Source of the DNA: CAZLGM01 sp964623625
GTDB taxonomy: Bacteria > Desulfobacterota > Desulfobulbia > Desulfobulbales > Desulfocapsaceae
Direction of reading: 5' to 3'
Assembly: GCA_964623625.1 (NCBI GenBank)
Contig: CAZUUJ010000002.1
Coordinates: forward strand, 1-64,000
DNA: 64,000 bases
Both the position numbers and the translations under genes were made by a program. The notes below the pieces were generated by a model. That model was given only the letters and a program-made list of their open reading frames with translations, was not told the DNA's origin and did not search any database. The stretch's first letter is position 1. Every line of letters starts with the position of its first letter. Below are positions 27,705 through 38,400 of this stretch, in pieces.

Positions 27705-28865
27705 ATGGAAAATGGAAATACGGAGATATGCTTTAAAAAGCCAATACGGCGCTGGGATATTGATTGGCTCAGGGTCATTTGTATTTTTTTTGTGTTTGTC
27801 ATTCATGCCAGTCTCCCATTTGATCCTATCTATAGCTATCCAATGAAAAATGATCTCCATAGCCATGCTCTGGGATTTTTCAATTTTTGGCAGAGATGTT
27901 GGATTATGCCTCTGGTTATGCTATTGGCCGGCTCCAGTGTGTGGTTTTCTCTGAATAAGCGAACCAATAAACAGTACATAAAGGAACGAATCAATCGGGT
28001 TTTGCTGCCAGTGGCAATTTGCATACCGATATTTGTCTCGTTCCAGGTTTATCTGGAGCGACTTTATCACGGTCAATTTGCCGGCTCTTTTTTTCAGTTT
28101 TTCCCACACTTTTTCAATGGGATTTATCCAAAAGGCAATTTTTCTTATCATCATCTCTGGTTTCTGGTTTATCTTTTCAGCTATTCTCTCATAACCTTGC
28201 CTTTATTTCGTTTTCTCAAGAGTGATACAGGGAGTCGTTATCTGAAACGTTTGGCAGGATGGTGTGAGATACCAGGAACTATCTTTCTGTTTGTTATCCC
28301 CTTGATCATCGGCCAATTGATCCTTGGCCAGACTTTTCCTAAAGTGCATAATTTCTATAATGATTGGGCCTGGCACTGGCAGTTATTGTCTTCTTTCATA
28401 CTCGGCTTTATCCTCATTTCTGACAGCCGTTTCGAACAAGCGATAGAAAAGATGTGGAAAGTCGCCTTGGTTCTGGGCATTGCAAGCACGGTGATTTTGT
28501 ATTTCTACAATGATCTATACGTTCAGATAATAAATAATGTCTATCCACGTTGGATTGATTTTTTCTTTAGTACTGTTCTCCACCACCTTGGCTCCTGGTC
28601 GTGTATAATTGCGCTTCTGGGATTTAGCCAGACCTTTTTACATTTCAGAAATAAAGTTTTGGAATATACCAGTAAGGCAGCCTATCCATTTTATATTGTC
28701 CACCCGTCAGCTGTCGGGGTCATGATATATTTCGTTTTGCCAATGAACATTGGACTCTGGACAAAATGGATTATTATATTGCCTTTCTCACTTCTTTTGA
28801 GCATAGCAACCTTTGAAATTCTCAAACGCTGGAGTTTCACTCGGTTTATCATCGGGCTTAGGTAG
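27705..28865 (+). CDS. Acyltransferase family 3 membrane protein (copy 1)
   Basis: The 386-residue protein has about ten transmembrane helices. It shows the acyltransferase-3 / OpgC-like features: the RRWDIDWLRV opening, the FVIHAS histidine in helix 1, and HHLWFLVYL near residue 148. These enzymes O-acylate (acetylate, succinylate) surface glycans or lipids at the inner membrane. A gapless paralogue of equal length follows 67 bases downstream. By eye the two are about two-thirds identical along their full length, so this is a tandem duplication. The target is unknown; nearby glycan genes suggest a surface polysaccharide or glycolipid. Confidence 0.87.
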   Translation: MENGNTEICFKKPIRRWDIDWLRVICIFFVFVIHASLPFDPIYSYPMKNDLHSHALGFFNFWQRCWIMPLVMLLAGSSVWFSLNKRTNKQYIKERINRVLLPVAICIPIFVSFQVYLERLYHGQFAGSFFQFFPHFFNGIYPKGNFSYHHLWFLVYLFSYSLITLPLFRFLKSDTGSRYLKRLAGWCEIPGTIFLFVIPLIIGQLILGQTFPKVHNFYNDWAWHWQLLSSFILGFILISDSRFEQAIEKMWKVALVLGIASTVILYFYNDLYVQIINNVYPRWIDFFFSTVLHHLGSWSCIIALLGFSQTFLHFRNKVLEYTSKAAYPFYIVHPSAVGVMIYFVLPMNIGLWTKWIIILPFSLLLSIATFEILKRWSFTRFIIGLR

Positions 28866-28932
28866 CTCCTTCCGGCTGAATATCTCTGCCACCATGGCGG
28901 AACGTTTATAGAATACAAATACACAGGCACCT

Positions 28933-30093
28933 ATGGGAGAAGAAAACACAACGATATGCCGTGAAAAGCAAATACGTCGTTGGGATATTGATTGGCTTCG
29001 TGTCATTAGTGTTTTGTTCGTGTTTGTCATTCATGTCAGCAGGCCTTTTAATCCACTCACGACCTTTCCCATGAAAAGTGATAGCCAGAGTTATGTCTTT
29101 GTCGGTTTCATTTTTTGGCAGGATTTCTGGATTATGCCAATCTTCATGTTTTTGGCAGGCTCCAGTATATGGTTTTCTTTGAAGAGGCGAACCAATAAGC
29201 AGTTCATTGATGAACGGGTCAATCGGATATTACTGCCTCTGGCAATTTGCATACCGTTGCTGGTTTCGCCTCAGGTTTATCTGGAACGGCTTTTTCAAGG
29301 TCAATTTGATGGCTCTTTTTTTCAATTTTTCCCGCACTTCTTCAACGGGATTTATCCAGAAGGCAATTTATCTTGGCACCATCTCTGGTTCCTGTTTTAT
29401 CTCTTCTGTTATACTCTGATCACCTTGCCTCTCTTTCGTTTTCTCATGTCCGGTGCTGGTGATCGATTTTTGAAACGACTGGCAGGGTGGTGCGAGACAC
29501 CGGGTGCTATTTTTTTATTTGCAATCCCCTTGATCATCGGCCAATTGATCCTTGGCCGGACTTTTCCCAAAGCTCATACTTTCCTAAATGATTGGGCCTG
29601 GCATTGGCAGTTGTTGTCTTCATTCATCTTCGGCTTTATCATCATATCTGATAATCGTTTCGAAAAAGCGATAGAAAAAACTTGGAAAATTGCCCTGTTC
29701 CTAAGCATAACGTGCACAATGGTCACCTACTTTTACAATGATTTCCATGTTCAGTTTATAAAGAATGTCTACCCTCGATGGACGGATTTCTTTTTTGGAA
29801 CTGTTCTCCATGGCCTTGGCTCTTGGTCATGGATAATGGTACTTTTTGGAATAGGAAAAATGTTTTTAAATTTTAGAAATAAGATTCTGGATTACACCAG
29901 TGAGGCGGTTTATCCGTTTTATATGTTGCATCCCCCGATCGTCATAATCATGATATATTTTGTCCTGCCCATGGATATCGGACTCTGGAGTAAATGGCTC
30001 CTTATATTGTTTTTTTCCTTTCTGTTGAGCATGGTGGCATATGAAATTTTCAAACGATGGCGTGTCACCCGATATATCATTGGACTCAAGTAA
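28933..30093 (+). CDS. Acyltransferase family 3 membrane protein (copy 2)
   Basis: This is a full-length paralogue of the preceding gene, with the same RRWDIDWLRV start, FVIHVS helix-1 histidine and HHLWFLFYL segment, and no gaps against copy 1. Both copies look intact and keep all visible motifs, so both are probably functional with different acyl or acceptor preference. The TAA stop (30091-30093) lies directly against the CTAG target site of a small IS5-type element, so insertion was just after the coding region. Confidence 0.87.
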   Translation: MGEENTTICREKQIRRWDIDWLRVISVLFVFVIHVSRPFNPLTTFPMKSDSQSYVFVGFIFWQDFWIMPIFMFLAGSSIWFSLKRRTNKQFIDERVNRILLPLAICIPLLVSPQVYLERLFQGQFDGSFFQFFPHFFNGIYPEGNLSWHHLWFLFYLFCYTLITLPLFRFLMSGAGDRFLKRLAGWCETPGAIFLFAIPLIIGQLILGRTFPKAHTFLNDWAWHWQLLSSFIFGFIIISDNRFEKAIEKTWKIALFLSITCTMVTYFYNDFHVQFIKNVYPRWTDFFFGTVLHGLGSWSWIMVLFGIGKMFLNFRNKILDYTSEAVYPFYMLHPPIVIIMIYFVLPMDIGLWSKWLLILFFSFLLSMVAYEIFKRWRVTRYIIGLK

Positions 30094-30097
30094 CTAG

Positions 30098-30254
30098 GAG
30101 GCTGTCCGAGAATGTCCTTTTGCCCTAAGTTTTCGTTATTTAAGAAAATGCTCGCAATATTAAGTATATGGCTGTGCTTGTTTTTTTAAAATACCTCGAT
30201 TTTGAACAGGTAAGCGAGGTACAAGACTCCGAAATGCCTATTCTGGACAGCCTC
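30098..30254. mobile_element. 157-bp IS5-type MITE with CTAG target duplication
   Basis: The ends GAGGCTGTCC (30098-30107) and GGACAGCCTC (30245-30254) are perfect inverted repeats, and pairing extends imperfectly inwards (GAGAAT/ATTCT). The element is flanked on both sides by CTAG (30094-30097 and 30255-30258), the 4-bp target duplication produced by IS5/IS427-type elements. There is no coding capacity. It is therefore a non-autonomous miniature element, presumably mobilised by an IS5-family transposase elsewhere. Internally it shares a short core with 27519-27606. Confidence 0.78.
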
Positions 30255-30332
30255 CTAGGGGGCTCAGCAATTGAAAAATAAATTCTTATAGTGTTGGAAA
30301 ACAAGTTTTAGTACTGAAAGAAATAGGAGAAT

Positions 30333-31118
30333 GTGGATAAAATGGTGTGTTTGGCAAATCTTTTTTCAGAGCTCTGTCGATTGCTCTTATCGAAGAAAGC
30401 GGCCATCTGTTACCTCATTGCTTTTTCTTTTGTTGTCCTCTCAGGTTGTCATGGGGGGAGGATCCCATTAGCGACTGGTTGGAATTTGACCCCTGTTGTT
30501 CGGGACTCTGAAACTGAGACAAAACCAACTCAACCAATCATGAGGGTTGTTTCTACCTTTGATTGGAGTGGCGACCATATATCCTTATGGGTTGGGAATA
30601 GCAGATTCGGATGGATCATATGGGATCCCGGTTCATGGTTTACAGATCATCCCATGTACGATGGTTATAAAAGAGAGAAAGATCTTATCGTCGGTCGTAT
30701 TCCATCGCTCCAAACATACTGGAAGTGGCGATTGCTGGATTTAGGAATACTTGCCATGCTGGCTTTTGAATGGGACATTTCGCTACAGGAAAGCGAAAGA
30801 TTATACAGTATCTTTACCGATGGTTCTTACGATACCGACCATTTACCAGCCACCTGTGGGGTTGCAATGAGTAGATTTCTAAATAAGTATACCTCGTTCG
30901 TCGTTCCCGGTTTACCCTTCAGCATCCAACCAGTTGTGATTGCCGATAAATTGTGGGAATATAACCCAAGTCGAGTGGTAGTCATGCAGAAAGATAAACC
31001 GACCCAAGTCTATTTTCCAAAAAAAGAGAGGGGGATAGATCATTCAGAAACAACGTACAGTCATCATTCCGGACCGGAACCTGCTCAAACCGAACCTCAA
31101 ACAGTCTTGAAGAATTGA
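30333..31118 (+). CDS. Predicted lipoprotein, possible NlpC/LRAT-like fold
   Basis: The product of up to 261 residues has a hydrophobic segment ending in a lipobox, LSGC, with the cysteine near residue 39. It is thus probably lipid-anchored in the envelope. The mature part has a GDHISLWVGN segment and, about 95 residues later, ATCGVAMSRFL. A His before a Cys is the order seen in permuted papain-like (LRAT/YiiX-type) enzymes, but this similarity is only suggestive. The start is ambiguous: GTG 30333 or ATG 30342 behind AGGAGA at 30325-30330. It stands alone between the MITE and the convergent GNAT gene. Confidence 0.55.
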   Translation: MDKMVCLANLFSELCRLLLSKKAAICYLIAFSFVVLSGCHGGRIPLATGWNLTPVVRDSETETKPTQPIMRVVSTFDWSGDHISLWVGNSRFGWIIWDPGSWFTDHPMYDGYKREKDLIVGRIPSLQTYWKWRLLDLGILAMLAFEWDISLQESERLYSIFTDGSYDTDHLPATCGVAMSRFLNKYTSFVVPGLPFSIQPVVIADKLWEYNPSRVVVMQKDKPTQVYFPKKERGIDHSETTYSHHSGPEPAQTEPQTVLKN

Positions 31119-31228
31119 TAGCTTGTGCCGGTTTATAAAAGGACTATTGCTCCTAAATCTTCGTTGCAAAAAAAATTGTATCTACACTTCAGTTGAGAAG
31201 AAAACTTTTAATCCCGGATAAACACTGG

Positions 31229-32377
31229 CTAGATGAAGTCTTTCCTGTATATTCTGTATCGTTTGTCAGGTTGAAGACCTCCGTCCCGATAGAGGTTGTT
31301 CATCGCATCATTATCTTCAAGGACCCATCCCAGTTCGGCATAAGTATATTGAGGTCTTGTTTCGCAGAGATTGATGAGATGTTTGAAAGCCACTAAAGGC
31401 AATCCCATGAGTCGAAATTCTCTTTTAACTCCGAAAAGAAGAGACCTGACCCCCGTTATCTCAGACTCATAAAGAACCTTTTTTATTAGAGCACTGAGAC
31501 CGAGTTTTCCATCGAAGCGTTTGAGCAGTGGATTGAAGTCGGGAACAAAAAGACAAATCCCAACGGGAATATTCTGGTGGAGGATAAAAAAAGCAAATTC
31601 AGGTTCAAGAATCGGTATGAGATTATTAGCTAATTCGATATTTTCCTCTTCTGTTGTAGGTACAAACCCCCAGTTGTCTTTCCAGCAATCATGATAGATT
31701 GAGATCAACTGCTGAATGTGTTTCTTCTGCCATTTCTTAGGGCTGTAGGTAGTAATATCATGTTTCTCAAAAAGCTTGTCAGACAGCGAAACAATCCAAT
31801 CGGGAACTGAATCATCCCTTGTAAAATGATAGGAAAAAATATCCTTTTCTTTCTTCAATCCGGCAGCATGGATCAGTTCCATGTAATATGGCGGATTGTA
31901 GGTCATCATAAGTGCCGGTCGCTTATCAAATCCATAAACCAGCAGACCGATTTCATAATTAGTAGAAGGATTTAACGGACCCCTCAAACATGTCATGCCC
32001 TGTTTTCTTAGCCATTGTTCTGCGGCCTGGAAGAGTGTCAGTGCTGCTTCCGGATCATCTTCGCATTCAAAGAAACCCCAGATTCCCATACGATCATTAT
32101 GGAATGAGTTATAATTTCCATCGATTATAGCGGCAATTCGACCAACAGGACGATTGTTCCGCCAAGCGATAAAAAACTCTCCTTGAGAGAATTTCCAAAA
32201 AGGATGCTTTTCTCTGTTGAGCAACTTTTTAACAGAAGATTTCAGCGGAGGTACCCACAGTGGAAAGTTCTTGTATATCTGCCAGGGAAGATCGATGAAG
32301 CATGACATATCCCTGCGATTATTAACAGTTGATATGGTAATGATAGTGCTACTGGATGTTGATTCTGATTTCCACAT
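31229..32377 (-). CDS. GNAT-fold acyltransferase paralogue, downstream of synthase
   Basis: The product is about 382 residues from ATG 32377; a TTG at 32398 would add seven. It has an N-terminal LPWQIYKNFPLWVPPL block, EFFIAWRNNRPVGRIAAIID (a GNAT beta-strand/CoA-binding region) and a second GNAT-like half ending in LGWVLEDNDAMNNLYRDGG. It matches the protein at 40549-41679 over its whole length, with the same order of blocks. It lies 67 bases after the stop of the giant synthase on the same strand and is probably co-transcribed with it. It is a candidate for transferring the finished acyl chain to an amine or hydroxyl (inference). Confidence 0.75.
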   Translation of the reverse strand: MWKSESTSSSTIITISTVNNRRDMSCFIDLPWQIYKNFPLWVPPLKSSVKKLLNREKHPFWKFSQGEFFIAWRNNRPVGRIAAIIDGNYNSFHNDRMGIWGFFECEDDPEAALTLFQAAEQWLRKQGMTCLRGPLNPSTNYEIGLLVYGFDKRPALMMTYNPPYYMELIHAAGLKKEKDIFSYHFTRDDSVPDWIVSLSDKLFEKHDITTYSPKKWQKKHIQQLISIYHDCWKDNWGFVPTTEEENIELANNLIPILEPEFAFFILHQNIPVGICLFVPDFNPLLKRFDGKLGLSALIKKVLYESEITGVRSLLFGVKREFRLMGLPLVAFKHLINLCETRPQYTYAELGWVLEDNDAMNNLYRDGGLQPDKRYRIYRKDFI

Positions 32378-32444
32378 AGTCTTTAAAGAGGTGTGCAAAT
32401 AACAATTTCATTAGTAAATTGAGAGCAACAAAGAAATTTGAAAA

Positions 32445-35400
32445 TCAATCGATCCATTGCATTCGTAAGTTGATTATTTGCATGATAATCTCTCCGTTTC
32501 GATCTGTTGCCATCGCATCTATACTCACTCCGGTCTGATCTTCGTGCCGTAAATGTCCCGTGAGCCAAAGTTCCTCGCCCGCCTGGCACACCCTGGAAAA
32601 GAGGAGTGTCTTGATCTCTACAGGCACCATGCCTCGCTCCACTTCATCTTGCATCCAGGTAATAAAGAAACCCGTATGCATCAGCGCTTCGAGAAGATAG
32701 TGTGAATAAGTAAAAGTCGATTGTTGAGATCCAGCAAAATCATCGACTTCCGGATAGGTCATTTTTCCAATAAGTGTTTTATCGGAAGAATAAATGATGC
32801 TGTCTACAACTTGATAGCGCCCCTTTAATCCTGAGTGTTTTTGATAAACTTCCTTGATTTTCGAGGGCGTCAAGGGAGGTTCTTCAGTAATCTGATCAAT
32901 TTGGTGGCTACCCAGGCTTGTTTGAGAGGCTGATGTTATAACCTGAGCGGTGAAACACACTCTCGAGTGTTGGCTCCCTTGGCCTGGTCCGTTTTCAGAC
33001 TGTCTTAGCTCCAACTGAGTTGTAAATCGGTCGTTGTTAAATGATTCGAGGGAGCCGTTTATTTCAATCGGAATTCTATCACCCTCCGGACATATAACCA
33101 TCTGCAAAAACCGGATATTTTCCATTCCTGTGGGTTCCAGGTAAGGAAAGAGAAAGGATGAACACTCGAAAAAAGATTCAATGGCCATAACAGACGACAT
33201 GATCGGGTGTGGAATGCTTTTCACTGGCTGATGGTCGTTTAACCACACATCGCGGTCGGTAGAAAGCGTGCGATGGCAAAGGATAGATTTTCTTGATAAG
33301 TCTATGAAACCGATACGGTCAACCATCGGAAATCCGTCCAGGGAGAACCAGTGACTGTCCGGATCGATTGGATCAACCAGGGCAGTATCAAGCTGGAAAA
33401 CATCCCTGAGGGGAAGAACTGAGTGATCCTGTTTTGGACCGTAAAACAGTTCCTGCATAATAATTTCAGCAGTTTCATCAACATTTAGAAAGAAGTTACT
33501 GCCCATATTCTGTCTGATAATATCTTTAATTTCCTCGGTATCCGCCATTCCGGCACCTTCTATGGGTGGAAGCCAGAACACTTTGGAGAGAATTGATGGG
33601 TAACGATCGCAGAAAGACCGGATATATGCGGCCATGGCACGGTTGGCCATGCAATAGTTAGCCTGGCCTGTGTTGCCGACCGCCGCAGCTATCGATGAAA
33701 AGGCAATGACAAAACGTAAACCGTTTTGAATCGATGCTTCTAACAGATAGGCCGCACCCACCAATTTAACATCCATCACTTCTTTAAAAGATGATTTGTC
33801 GATGAGTTGTATGAAACCGTCTCTCAGCAGTCCAGCACCATGAATGATTCCATCAATTTTACCATACCGTTTGACGATATCTCTGATGACATTATCCACC
33901 ATCTCCTTGCTGGTAATATCACATGAGATGTACTCAACTTTTGCCCCTAACTGCTCGATTAAAAAGCAATTCCTCTGAATTTCAATACTGTCTAACAGAG
34001 ATTTTTTCTTCTTTATCCTCTCCTGTTTTGAGAGGGTTGGGTATCGTTCTTCCAAAATAGTGGAAACCACATCTTCCCAAGCACCAGATTGAGTCCGGAC
34101 CATATCAGATGTTACGGCTGGATCTAATTGGGAGCGTCCAAGCAGAAGACAGGTGCATTGAAAATGAGCCAGCCTCCTTGCCAGATAGGCCGTGATACCG
34201 CGACCACCACCTGAAATGACAACAACATCGCCATGAGAGAGTTTCTGCTGTTGTTTACTTGTTGAAGGAACTGGTTTCTGGGTCGCCTTTAAAGTGAAGA
34301 TCCTGTCGTTTTCCAGGAACAGCTCGATGATTGGGTTGTTGCAATTGAGAGCCTGGTTTAGAAGATGTTCAGGCTCGATTCTTTCACTGGTTATGACACT
34401 GCGAAAGCAAAGGGACTTATATTCTTTAATTGCAGTGTGATAGAGTCCAAGTATCGACTGAGTAATAATGGAATCAAACGCCAAAATGTCCTGACTTTGC
34501 CGCAGATGTATAGAAAAACAACGGTTTTCAGATTTAAGGAAATGTTGGAACAGTAAGAAGTAGTGAAAGAGAAATGAGTCTATTTCATGCAGTTTTAGAC
34601 GATGTTCAGCTAGGTCATCTGTGATCAGGACGATACCGGCCAGAAGATTGTTTGAGGAGAGAGATTCGATAAGCTGCTCGGTTTCACCGAGATGAAAGAG
34701 GTTGATACAATTCTTGCCGGAATTTTCTTTCTGTATCAGAAGTGAGATAACATCTGCTCGGTACTGTTTTTTGAAATAGCTGCCAATGGCAGAGGACTCA
34801 ATTTGATCACCAAGTATTAACAACAGGATTGTGCTGCTGGCCTCAATGCTTTGAAGCTCAACTGGTTGTGGTATGATTTCGGTTTTTTCAAAAACCATTC
34901 TGTTAATGGTTCTTTCTGAATCAGAAATTGTCTGGGTCACCCCCTCTTCGACAATGGGAAGCAGTGTTTCAGGTGCAACTGTTTTCTGAAAACTCCTGTT
35001 TTCGTCCTCCTCCATGAGCTCTGAAATACGATCGACAAGGTCGTTGATCGTTTTCACAGTGAAAAAATCTTCCAAAGAAGTTGAAATGTTAAAGGTCTCC
35101 TCTGCCGCATCAATGATGACCGGAATCCGGCTTGATTGAATCGCCAGGTCATGTCGAATATCCATCTCCGGTTTGATCTCGTCCCGATCATATCCGGTGG
35201 CTTCCATGATAATGTTGATCACCTGTTCCTGCAGTCTTAATTTTTCAATATCCTGGTCAGCTGAAACCGACTGCTCACTCTCTGGTTCGAAGGTAGGATC
35301 GAAACCTTCCGGCAGGTAGCTGGCCAATTGGTGTTCGTCAAATGTGGAGTCAACCTTCTGACGAACCGCCTGGATGATGACCGGTTTCAGATATTTCCCA

Positions 35401-38400
35401 AAACCATGCAGGGCATAGGAAAAGATCTCTTCTAAAACGATCTGACTGATTTTATTGGCTTTGGGACTTCCTGAGGAACCAGAAATCTGCTTACTGAGTT
35501 GCTCAGTAATATCCAACTTCAAAATCGAATCTGCCTCAAGGTTCCATGAAATATAAAGTTGGGCGATAGCGTGTTTGAATGTGGCTGTCTCTTTTTCAGG
35601 AAAGCAGCAGTGGATACGGAGGGCATCCGGCAGGATATCATGGATGAGATTTGACAGAGTATTACGGGGACCGATCTCGAGAAATGTTCTTACTCCGTAG
35701 TCATTCCAAAGAGATAAAACATTATCCTGCCAGTAAACGGGAGATTCGAGATGGGTCACCAGTATTTCGATAATCTGGTTGGTTTCACCGGGGAAGGCTT
35801 TATTGGTGACATTCGAAATGACAGGGAGTTGAGGTTTTTCCATGTCAATGGATGAGAGAAAATCTCTGAATTCATCCATGACACTTCTCATGATCGGAGA
35901 ATGGAAAACCATGCTGACCGGCAGAACATTGTTCCAATACCCTTCATGGTCAAGTACAGCTTTAAACTGCTCAATACTATCGGTCGTACCGCCAATCACC
36001 GTCTGTCGGGGAGAATTAAAATTGGTAAAATAAAGATCTGTGTCTGCGGCGATGTGTTCTTCCAGAAAATCTATTGGCGCATCTACAGCCATCATTGAGC
36101 CGGGATCATTCGCTATTTGTCCTGCCTTTTCCATTAATTCGCCGCGTTTTATAATGATACGGATACCATCCTGATAGTTAAAACAGTCGGCCACACAGAG
36201 TGCACAGATCTCCCCCATACTGTGTCCGGCAAGGGCGGTCGGCTCGATATTAAATTGTCTGAGCTGTTGGTAGATAGCGTATTCCAGAGAGAACACGGCA
36301 GGCTGAACCCATTTTGTGCTGTAGAGCTCATCGTTGGTTTCAGAGAACAAAAAGTTCTTCAAATCAAATTCACAGAGTTCATTAAAGGTGTCGAGCCAAT
36401 GTTGAATGCAGTCGAATTCTTCATAGAGTTGCTTCCCCATTTGCGGGTAACTGCTTCCCTGACCTGCAAAAACCAGGGCAAAGGGCTGGGCAGTTGAAGG
36501 TTCGCCGATATATAAACCTTTGTCGCGAAGCTTGGAGGTCTGCACTTTGTCAAGCGTGAAGTCTTGTTTCAGAATCGGCTGCAATTCTTTGCAGATTGCG
36601 GCTTGGGTTAATGTTTTATCCAGACAGGCAACACGTTTCTCTTGTCCATCAATTAAGCAAGAATAAAATGAGATACCTAGCTTATCTGCTTCTTGTTCTT
36701 CATCGGATCCTACGATGTTGGTCATTATCTCTGTAAGCGGGACTGCACCATCTTTTCTGGTATCCGGTTGGCCCGCTTCTTCTAACTGCACAACGTAATT
36801 CGCACCGCCAAACCCAAAAGAGTTAACTTGAAATCGTCTTGCTTCATTCACCGTTTTCCACTCTTCCGGTTGGTTTAAGACTCGAAAACCATGCTCCTCC
36901 AGACCGATCTGGGAATCAGGTTGGTCATAATTAATCGTGGGAGGATAGATTCCGGCCCGCATAGCGCATACTCCCCTGATAAGACTGATGATTCCTGAAG
37001 CTCCCAGAGTGTGTCCGATCTGCGATTTAATAGAGGTGAGCACAGTTGAACTGTTGGGCGGATAGATATTTGAGAGAGCTTTAACTTCCTCTATATCTCC
37101 CTGAAGAGTGGAAGTGGCATGACATTCGATCATGTCCACCTGATCAGCCTGATATCCTGCATCATCAAAGGAGTTTTGAATCGCAATCTCCTGGGTTTCA
37201 GCAATGGATTCAATCATCCCCCGATGGTTGTTTGAACCGCCGATACCATTGATGTAGGCAAGAATCGGTGCACCTCTTCCTATGGCAACAGACTCGCGTT
37301 CTATAACAATCATACCGCCCCCTTCTCCAAGGACCATGCCGCTGCGCTGGGCATCGAACGGACGGCTAAAGGCGGCAGGAGTGCTGTAATGCTGTCCAAT
37401 TCCTGCCAATGCACCGAGTGCTGAAAATTCGAGAAATGATGCCTTAATTATCAACTCCTCACCACCACCAATAATTGCAGCATCCAGCGCTCCAGTTCGT
37501 ATCATCTGAATAGCACTGTAGAGTGCAGTCAAACTGGAAGCACATGCTGAAGTGACAGCATGGCTGGGACCTGTAAAACCATATCTGTTACAGATATATC
37601 CGGCTGCAGCACAATTGAGGCGACCAAGGAGGGTGGTGTCATCAATAGTAAGCTTGCCGTCTTGAATAGCCTGGACTAAGGAAATGTTCTCCTTGGGTAC
37701 AACGTCGAAAAAGGAGAGGATATCCCGTTCGATCTCCTCAGCAGAGGTGTTAAGTGTTAATTCCCCAAGGGTAGAGGCAAATTCACCAGCATTCTGAGAA
37801 ACAATAACCCCGATTCGATGATTGGGGATATCCGAATGTGTGATTTTCGAGTCATCAATAGCGTTCTGGGCCAGCCATAAGGTCATTTTGGTCGCTTCAC
37901 ACATCGTTTGATAGACATGGGGAGCAAGGCCCAGTTCTTTTCGAGAAATATCAAAGGAAATAAAGGCGCCAACATTGCAGTATGTTGACCCTGGCATAAT
38001 CGAGCCAGGTCGATAAATGGAATTGTGATCCCATTTGTCATTTGAAACTTGAGAGATTCCACTCTTCATCGACAGGCAGGCTTGCCAGATTTCCTCCGGA
38101 CTATTTCCTAATGAGTTGATTGCAGCCATACCGGTAATGGCAATCCTTTCTTTTTCCAACCGTTGTTGTCCTTTTTTTCGCTTGATATGAGTTACTAAAG
38201 AAATTCTAGAGTGGTTTCGAACACCCGCCAGTTTCCCCTGGGTCAGATGTTGATGAAGTTCCTGTACAGAGAAGGCTTCATTCAACAAGCCTGCTACAAC
38301 ACCGCTCATGAACTGCCCTTCAATATTACACTGTTCCTGGGTGAGCTCTTCAGTACTTAAGGGATGTCGACCTTTTGCTGCAACGAAAAGACTGCCAATA

